Assembly: GCA_016841645.1 (NCBI GenBank)
Contig: JAENYS010000018.1
Span: forward strand, 1-50,114
Origin: Desulfoscipio geothermicus
Lineage (GTDB): Bacteria; Bacillota; Desulfotomaculia; Desulfotomaculales; Desulfallaceae
Reading direction: 5' to 3'
Length of the DNA: 50,114 nucleotides
Shown: positions 44,415 to 50,114 of the stretch, piece after piece
Layout: each line of letters opens with the position of its first letter
How positions within the stretch are numbered: the stretch's first letter is position 1
Position numbers and translations under genes: made by a program
Notes under the pieces: model-generated
What the model was told of the DNA's origin: nothing
The model's database searches: none
What the model saw: the letters and a program-made list of their open reading frames with translations, nothing else

Positions 44415-44443
44415 TTGACAAATATAAAATATATATATACAAT
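44415..44443 (+). promoter_or_regulatory. Sigma-A promoter of trpB
   Basis: A perfect TTGACA at 44415-44420 and TACAAT at 44438-44443 are separated by 17 bases. The predicted start near 44450 leads directly into the T-box leader. Confidence 0.78.
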
Positions 44444-44449
44444 GCAAAT

Positions 44450-44722
44450 ATAATATTAACTGCTGAATCAGAGTAGTAAACTTGAAACTGAACTTTCAGA
44501 GAGTTGCAGTGGCTGGAATTGCAACAGTTGCAGTCAAGTTGAATGGACTGACGAGGGCGATCGCAAAATGTTGAAAACAAAGTAGTGATCGACGGGAACT
44601 CCGCCCGTTATCAAGGGAGCATGCATGTTAGTGTGTGGATTAAGTGGGTCTTTGACCAATTTGGGTGGTACCGCATGAGTTTTATAACTTTTGTCCCTAT
44701 AGATGGACAAGAGTTTTTTTAT
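44450..44722 (+). ncRNA. Tryptophan T-box leader with terminator
   Basis: The T-box core GGGTGGTACCGC stands at 44663-44674. A stem-I-like hairpin (GTTGCA/TGCAAC) is followed by a specifier region reading GAATGGAC, where TGG (44544-44546) is the tryptophan codon. The terminator pairs about ten bases (44687-44696 with 44705-44714) and ends in a long T-run. Uncharged tRNA-Trp would stabilise the antiterminator and allow trpB expression, which agrees with the gene downstream. Confidence 0.9.
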
Positions 44723-44799
44723 TTTTATTTTAAATTGATCAAAATAAAAACAGGCTGACATTTCTCAATAAATTACTATAAGAAAGGGGTACATCAATA

Positions 44800-46164
44800 G
44801 TGAAAATACCTTATAGAATCTATCTTACTGAAGAAGAAATGCCCAAACAATGGTATAACCTGCGGGCAGATATGAAAGAACAACATGATCCTTTTTTAAA
44901 TCCGGGTACACTCAAGCCGCTGACAACAGAGGAATTATATCCGATATTTTGCGAGGAACTATGTAAACAGGAAATGGATACAACAACGCGATATATAGAT
45001 ATTCCAGAGGAAGTTCAGGAATATTACAAAACATTCCGGCCATCGCCTTTGATCCGGGCCTATAATCTTGAAAAAGCGTTGGACACTCCTGCTAAGCTCT
45101 ACTTTAAATTTGAGGGAAATAATACGTCGGGCAGTCATAAACTTAATGCAGCGGCAGCTATGGCTTATTATGCTAAAGCACAGGGTTTGAAATCCCTTAC
45201 CACGGAGACGGGAGCCGGACAATGGGGTACTGCTCTGGCAATGGCTTGCGCCTTTTTTGGTCTTAAACTAACTGTATTTATGGTTAAGGTCTCCTTCCAG
45301 CAAAAGCCTTTCCGAAAAGCCGTCATTGAAACTTATGGTGCGGATATCATAGCCAGCCCTTCAGATACGACCGAGGTTGGACGCGCTATCCTGGCTAAGG
45401 ACCCTAATACCGGGGGCAGTTTAGGATGTGCAATTTCAGAGGCAATTGAGCTTTCTTTAAAAGATGAAAGCTGCCGCTACGCCCTTGGTTCTGTGCTAAA
45501 TCAAGTACTGCTTCACCAGTCCATTATTGGTATAGAAGGCAAAATAGCTATGGAGAAAATTGGGGAGTACCCGGATATCGTGGTCGGCTGTGCTGGTGGC
45601 GGGTCTAACCTGGGAGGCCTGATGGCGCCGTTCATGCAAGATAAACTGACCGGTAAGGCTAATCCCCGAATTATTGCCGTCGAACCAGCTTCTTGCCCAT
45701 CACTCACCCGGGGTAAGTATGCTTATGACTTCTGCGATACAGGAAAAGTAACACCATTAGCTAAAATGTACACGCTTGGGAGCGGATTTATTCCTTCAGC
45801 GAATCATGCCGGCGGTCTTCGGTATCACGGCATGTCACCCATCATTTCCAAGCTTTATCATGATGGATACATGGAGGCTGTTTCTGCAGAGCAGACCAAA
45901 GTGTTCGATTCGGCGGTCAAGTTTGCCAAATTTGAGCAGATCCTTCCGGCTCCGGAATCCTCTCATGCGATACATTGTGCAATTGAAGAGGCTCTTAAGT
46001 GCAAGGAAACGGGAGAAGCGAAGACAATCTTGGTTGGTCTTACCGGAACAGGTTACTTTGACATGCATGCTTACATGCAATACAATGACAAGACAATGAC
46101 TGATTATATTCCTACCGACGAGGATCTGCAAAAGGGTTTTGACGGAATGCCCAAGGTAGAATAA
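44800..46164 (+). CDS. trpB: Tryptophan synthase beta chain, TrpB2 type
   Basis: 454 residues, longer than the common TrpB1 (about 400) and with the N-terminal extension of the TrpB2 group (YLTEEEMPKQWYNLRADM). The PLP-binding lysine is in EGNNTSGSHKLNAA; the GCAGGGSNLGG loop binds the cofactor phosphate, and TGAGQWG is the substrate loop. It makes tryptophan from indole and serine. The start is GTG 44800 with AAAGGGG upstream. No trpA follows, so it probably works as a stand-alone indole-salvaging enzyme, as proposed for TrpB2. The Trp T-box upstream confirms the amino acid it serves. Confidence 0.92.
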   Translation: MKIPYRIYLTEEEMPKQWYNLRADMKEQHDPFLNPGTLKPLTTEELYPIFCEELCKQEMDTTTRYIDIPEEVQEYYKTFRPSPLIRAYNLEKALDTPAKLYFKFEGNNTSGSHKLNAAAAMAYYAKAQGLKSLTTETGAGQWGTALAMACAFFGLKLTVFMVKVSFQQKPFRKAVIETYGADIIASPSDTTEVGRAILAKDPNTGGSLGCAISEAIELSLKDESCRYALGSVLNQVLLHQSIIGIEGKIAMEKIGEYPDIVVGCAGGGSNLGGLMAPFMQDKLTGKANPRIIAVEPASCPSLTRGKYAYDFCDTGKVTPLAKMYTLGSGFIPSANHAGGLRYHGMSPIISKLYHDGYMEAVSAEQTKVFDSAVKFAKFEQILPAPESSHAIHCAIEEALKCKETGEAKTILVGLTGTGYFDMHAYMQYNDKTMTDYIPTDEDLQKGFDGMPKVE

Positions 46165-46182
46165 ATCCTGCCAATTATTCGT

Positions 46183-46231
46183 CTGGGGTTTTGGGACTGG
46201 CTTAGGCCACTCTCAAAACCCCAGCTTCTTA
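46183..46231 (+). terminator. trpB terminator
   Basis: CTGGGGTTTTG (46183-46193) pairs perfectly with CAAAACCCCAG (46214-46224) with further inner pairing, and CTTCTTATTT follows. It lies 18 bases after the trpB stop and faces the convergent gene on the other strand. Confidence 0.7.
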
Positions 46232-46258
46232 TTTGTACCGAAATGCCTGGCACCTTTA

Positions 46259-47062
46259 TTAATGGCCTTGTTTATAGTATGCACACCGTTCTTTTCGACA
46301 CCCGTGAGCATGACGCTCTACGTGATCACAGATGATTGCTTCAGGTAGAACCGTAGGGACGTTAACATGCAAATATTCCTGTGCAAGTTGAACACTCTCG
46401 GTGAGGGCAGTTCGAACAAAGTTTTTGCAGCAGCACGGTCCGGTTTCATTGGCAATTACATTTATTATCTTACTTACAACTTTCATAGTAATAGCCGTTT
46501 CCCAGTCTTTAGGACAGGCCGCCCCTAAAATAACGCTAAAACAAGCGCCAATGGCGGGAGCAATACCGCAAACACCGGTTAAACCACAGTAACCGCCAAT
46601 AGCTTGTCTATGGGTTCGATTCAGCACTTCATCAACTTGGTCCTTTGCTATTTGAAGGGTACCTTCGTTTTTTATGGCCGCCATTAAAGCACCGGCGGCT
46701 ATCCAGGCGTTTTCGCAGCCGAGCATGGGGACCTTATCTTGATAGCTCATCAGAGTTTCGGCAATTTCCAAGGGATTCATAGATTTTGTGTAAAGCACGT
46801 AATCTCTAATCAGATCAAAAACATCTTTTCCATGACAAGCATCACAGATGTAATGATCATTGGAGCAAATAATATTAGCAAACTCAGTTTTACCACAGCG
46901 GAAACATTTAAGCTCTTTACCATTTTCGAAATATATTAAAGCACTATTACAGATTTGGCAGTTTTCGGTACTGTTCCGCATATGATACCGACTGGTATCC
47001 GAACCGGTACCTCAACAGTCGGCAGTATTGTTGTTACCAATTTTATTATTTAATTCAGCCAT
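46259..47062 (-). CDS. DUF5714 protein, probable selenoprotein with in-frame UGA as codon 17
   Basis: The part from ATG 46981 (240 residues) is a Cys-rich DUF5714 protein with CQIC, CFRCG, ICSNDHYICDAC and a C-terminal CDHVERHAHGCRKERC. That ATG has no ribosome site. In the same frame, ATG 47062 has GAGGAGGTGG at ideal spacing and gives MAELNNKIGNNNTADC, then TGA (47012-47014), then GTGSDTSRYH leading into the ATG-46981 part. The only barrier is the TGA, which directly follows a cysteine codon, giving a Cys-Sec pair. A long stem-loop starts right after it (separate entry). I therefore read one gene of about 267 residues with selenocysteine at 17. The alternative is a 16-residue leader peptide before a weakly translated gene. 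DUF5714 has no established biochemical role that I know. Confidence 0.7.
46967..47011 (-). promoter_or_regulatory. Bacterial SECIS-like hairpin directly after the UGA
   Basis: Reading the minus strand from the base after TGA, GGTAC, GTTC and GATACC pair in order with GGTATC, GAAC and GTACC. That makes 15 pairs in three short stems with small bulges and the loop AGTC. The loop begins 18 bases after the UGA and has G in its first two bases, which fits the published bacterial SECIS rules as I recall them (16-37 bases, G in the first two). Pairing was done by eye without an energy calculation. Confidence 0.65.
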
Positions 47063-47153
47063 GCAACCACCTCCTCGGTTTTATTCATTTTGTATTTCTA
47101 CACCGGATTACAAATTCCCCTGCCGTGTAAACTAGGCATGAAATTATAGCACA

Positions 47154-47185
47154 GAAAAAAACCCGCCTATAAAACCGGACGGGTT
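47154..47185 (-). terminator. Terminator after the broken coat gene
   Basis: On the minus strand ACCCG and CC pair with GG and CGGGT around one unpaired T, and a run of eight T residues follows. It lies about 30 bases after the coat-gene stop and separates it from the DUF5714 gene. Confidence 0.7.
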
Positions 47186-47214
47186 ATTGTATTATTGTTG
47201 TATCATTGATATCT

Positions 47215-47510
47215 TTAGTACTGGTAAGCGGGTACACCCCAGTACCAGCCCTTTATCTTACCGTACTTAACGAGGTCGTCAAAAATTTTCATTTCATCGT
47301 TCATCCAGCCAATAAACATGTTGCGCAGGCTGTCATTGCTCATCATCCGCAAGGTTTCGGCATGAGTTTCAAGAAAATATCTTTTTCAACCAAAAGCCTA
47401 AATTCCGTATCAGTGATATTGTTTAAGCATACCAGGGTCAGTTCAAGGCAGTCGTGGCGCTGCTGCAAATGTTCCCATAGCATGTGTGCCTCGCCTGAAT
47501 ATATTAACAA
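47215..47510 (-). pseudogene. Ferritin-like spore coat protein (CotF/DUF3231-type), frameshifted
   Basis: The first reading frame gives EAHMLWEHLQQRHDCLELTL and then a stretch ending in LVEKDI. A different frame then gives LETHAETLRMMSNDSLRNMF, a segment ending VKYGKIKGWYWGVPAYQY, and stop TAA. Together these form the usual two-helix end of small ferritin-like coat proteins. One base is missing near 47375-47388, in a T-run (GATATTTTC on the minus strand). This could be a real loss or a sequencing error. The only start seen is a TTG at 47508-47510 beside GAGGGGG. Confidence 0.6.
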
Positions 47511-47817
47511 CCCCCTCTAAAAGGTAAATCAATGCTTTGTTAAAGCCAATTCCATATGGAGAATATCTTTGGGCATGTACCAAAAGGGATGTCCAAGGAC
47601 ATTCTGTTAAACAAACAGCTCTCCTACCACTACCGACCTTCCAGGGTATAGATGAAGAAAGAATTTTACGTTCCTTAAGAATAGAAATCAACCGATCCCT
47701 TGCAGATAATCCTCTAGTTTTTTCAATTGTTGGATTTGCGGGATCATCCTTTACCCAAGGTTCCCTGTCAATTGTAAAATGAGCTAAATAAAAAGAAAAA
47801 TCGGGCTTATTAGACAC
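47443..47817 (-). pseudogene. Truncated AbiGi/DUF2971-like gene
   Basis: From GTG 47817 (GGGGTGGG upstream) the first ~95 residues resemble the N-terminal part of AbiGi/DUF2971-type proteins: FSFYLAHFTIDREPW, RDRLISILKERKI, RAVCLTECPWTSLLVHAQRY and SPYGIGFNKALIYLL. Family members are usually two to three times longer. Here the frame runs on into the coat-gene DNA in the wrong frame (from about 47510), so the C-terminus is lost. Function in phage defence is only a family association. Confidence 0.45.
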
Positions 47818-47954
47818 AATACCCACCCCTTTTAAAAATATCATTCTTATATTAAGGTTCTTTACCAAGGACTACCATTTGTGCTGTAATACCAGCGAAC
47901 CTAACACCAGGCGCAAACGTATGGCTATACTGGTATTCAGATATAAACTTCACC

Positions 47955-50114
47955 CTAATAATTTGCTATGCTCACATGCTCAATTGAGAGTCGCTCTGAC
48001 ATGTCAAGCTTAAATGTGCCATACGGGTTAACGTGTAAATAAATCAAGGGAGTCAAAGCTCGTAGATCCTCCTTGGTCATCAGGTCAAACCATTTTTTAT
48101 CGGCAAGAATTTGCTGCAGCATCAGAGTATTAACATATACAAGGCAGTTCTGTAGCAAGTGCAGTGATAATACAGCTATTTCCTGGTCTTCAATGCGGTT
48201 GGTGGCAATTTCACCGCCCTTGCCAAAGAAGATAAACGAGTTAGCACTATTCCAGTTTTCAACGACATTTAGCCCCTCGTTAATTTCACGGCGCAGCTCC
48301 TCGGACCCCAGGTACTCACATAGGAATTTTGTCTTTACGACTTTACCAAGTTCTCCAAGGGCTTGATAAGTTGGGTGTTTCAGGTTGTTCCTGGTAAATC
48401 TCTTTAGAATGGCTTCCGTTTCGGCAGTACCCAGGCGCAGGGCCGTAGCATACTTAACCATCTGGTCATATTGCTGCCGGATCAGTCCCCAGTTGATCGG
48501 CCTGGTCAATACCGGCTGCAGATTCGGATAGGCTTCTGTCATCCTTGTTTCTGGACGGTACAGTTTTTGCGCGTGAATTGCCTTAAGGCGGGGCATCAGC
48601 TGAAAGCCCAGTAGGTGGCAAAAAGCAAAAGCCACTTCGCTTTGTCCATGTGAGTCCACGAAGTTCTTCTCAATCTCCATGTCAGTGTAGTGCCGGAGCA
48701 GGCCCTCAATCATGGCGGCCACTTCCGAGGATGAACAAGTCTTCAACTGGGAGTATATACAGGTGGAGTTCTTTTCGACGTGCCAGTATATCATTACACC
48801 CCGCCCATGGTAGCGAATGTGCCACTCTGTCATTAGGTTCTGGTCCCAAGCCCCAAATTTTTTGGAATCGGAAGCGCAGGAAGTGGTACCCTCACCCCAT
48901 ATCTCCTGGCGCCGGATATTCATTATGGCATTGACTACTTCTGCGATAGCGTTCCGCAGGTTGTCTTTATGGATAAATTTCCGGCGGATGTACTGCAGGT
49001 CCTTGTGGCTCTCACCATGTTCACCAGCGCTGATCCGTTTCAGCCCGGTATTGGTGCCCAACCCGTAAAGGGCAAGAATAAGCCGTTTCTGGATAGTAGC
49101 GCGGTCTATTGCCTCCCGGACGGCCACTGTCTTAAACTGGTCAGTAAAGAGTATCCGAAGGTCAGCTTCTTTGCGGATATCAAGGAGACTTGTCATGGGC
49201 CACCTACGTTGAACCTCTGCTTTCAGCCTAGTGAGATTCACTGGTTCGGGCTGAGGGTCAAGGGGGGACACCGATATCCACCCGTTACCCTTGGTGGTTA
49301 TCTTGACCCTTGGTTTTTTGGGGATACCGTTATTAAGTCGTTCTAAGGCAGATTTCATAGCCAATATAAGCTCTTCAATGAACACATCAGCCTCCATGGG
49401 CTGTTTTATGGCCTTGTAGTTTTCTTCGCGGCATTGCTCAAAATCGGCAGGCAAATCCTCGTCAGGGTTCCGGTACCGGTTGGCCCCGTCAACCCATATT
49501 TCCTTACATCGCAATTTATCCCTTAATGCCTGAAGGACACTGATTTCTCGGTTAATACGCTCCTATCCCCGATCATCCTTTTCAACAATGAGATCCTTCC
49601 AGGACTGCCGTATTACCCCTTCGATGGGGACAGGCTCGGAAGTGGGAAAGTACCGGTACCCGGTAGTGTTGTATCTCTTGATAAGATCTAGCGCATGGAT
49701 AACCGGCCGGTGGACATCGTTATTTGAACGAAAGTCAAGGATTGCCAATATCTCGGGCACCATGCGCCTATAGTGGTGACTGTATGATGCACGAATCACG
49801 CTATGTATTTTTTCCCGGTAGGCCGACCCGGTGTGCTTAAATTCTTTAACCAGGTCTCTTAGGGTCTGTTCACTGACAATTGGGTATATAACATCACGTA
49901 CTATCCCACTGGGGTTGTTCAATGCTATCTCAGCCATATTAAAAAGAATGGTGTTTTTCCGGAAACCCTTTTTAATTCATTCAGCACTTCCCGGTCAACT
50001 TTGCGTTCAGCGCGAACCCCGATCCGGTGGATGATTTGTATTAAAAGTTCCACCAGGTTATATAATGGACCCAGGAAATGCGACACGATTTTGCAGGGGA
50101 TAAGCGACACCAAA
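47955..50114 (-). pseudogene. tnpA: Tn3-family transposase, broken by one stop and one frameshift, cut by the window edge
   Basis: The C-terminal 519 residues (from 49514) contain the whole catalytic domain. The DDE residues fit [14 protein letters not shown] (Asp), [15 protein letters not shown] (Asp) and [18 protein letters not shown] (Glu), the last being the hallmark of Tn3 transposases. Upstream the same frame meets a TAG at 49563-49565 and then continues for 124 residues (49937-49566). A one-base shift near 49945 then links it to the frame at 49925-50113 (ELKRVSGKT leading to FNMAEIALNNPSG). The N-terminus lies beyond the window. The combination of a nonsense codon and a frameshift means the gene is dead. 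I did not find the expected terminal inverted repeat downstream. Confidence 0.85.

Noticed and set aside
46259-46981. DUF5714 gene starting at the ATG 46981
   Set aside because: It lacks a ribosome site, while an ideal one lies 81 bases upstream in the same frame, separated only by a UGA with a SECIS-like hairpin.
49563-49565. In-frame TAG in the Tn3 transposase as a possible pyrrolysine codon
   Set aside because: Some relatives of this group use pyrrolysine, but the same gene also has a frameshift near 49945. Decay explains the TAG without a recoding event, and no Pyl machinery is in the window.

Overview
The window reads as the chromosome of an anaerobic, spore-forming Firmicute of the Peptococcaceae / Desulfotomaculum type. 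Reasons: SPOCS-domain (SipL-like) proteins, a remnant of a ferritin-like spore coat gene, several S-layer (SLH) proteins, a T-box leader, strong GGAGG ribosome sites with many TTG/GTG starts, an archaeal-type split glutamate synthase, and a probable selenoprotein. The genus is inference; no rRNA gene or taxonomic marker is present.

Layout. 1-5344 (+): two small SPOCS proteins and a 1418-residue protein with seven DUF11 repeats ending in a SPOCS domain. 5389-5600: transposase scrap. 5654-13248: nitrogen assimilation, with asnB (+) converging on a five-gene glutamate synthase operon (-). 13282-36920 (-): a 23 kb same-strand block. It holds an ECF transporter (T, A, S), a DUF2149 protein, an ExbB/TolQ-like channel, and a large family of secreted proteins built from a few shared modules: a sulfite-oxidase-fold-like domain, a chitobiase C-terminal-type domain, SLH, RCC1/BLIP-II-like propellers, cadherin-like sandwiches, and an unnamed ~115-residue C-terminal domain. 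A TrmO-FmdE fusion lies inside this block. 37122-39370: structured leaders and glnA (+). 39423-44021 (-): a two-P-loop ATPase, a YkvA protein, a nitrilase-family hydrolase and RecQ. 44415-46231 (+): a tryptophan T-box and a TrpB2-type trpB. 46259-50114 (-): a DUF5714 gene with an in-frame UGA followed by a SECIS-like hairpin, a broken coat gene, a truncated Abi-like gene and a decayed Tn3-family transposase.

How the genes work together. asnB, the glt operon and glnA all carry a leader of the same form: two short hairpins with six-base loops (mostly A at position 1 and G at position 4), the second overlapping the 5' arm of an intrinsic terminator. This is the form of ANTAR-protein antitermination targets. 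glnA has two such units in tandem. The three loci are therefore probably one nitrogen regulon controlled by antitermination; no ANTAR gene lies in the window.

The surface block looks like a capture-and-uptake or adhesion system of unknown substrate. Secreted or anchored modular proteins are followed immediately by a proton-channel pair (ExbB-like plus DUF2149) and an ECF importer, with overlapping or nearly touching genes. The most novel points are the candidate UGA-containing selenoprotein, the tandem ANTAR leaders, and the shared unnamed domains of the surface block with its 1242-bp in-frame tandem duplication.
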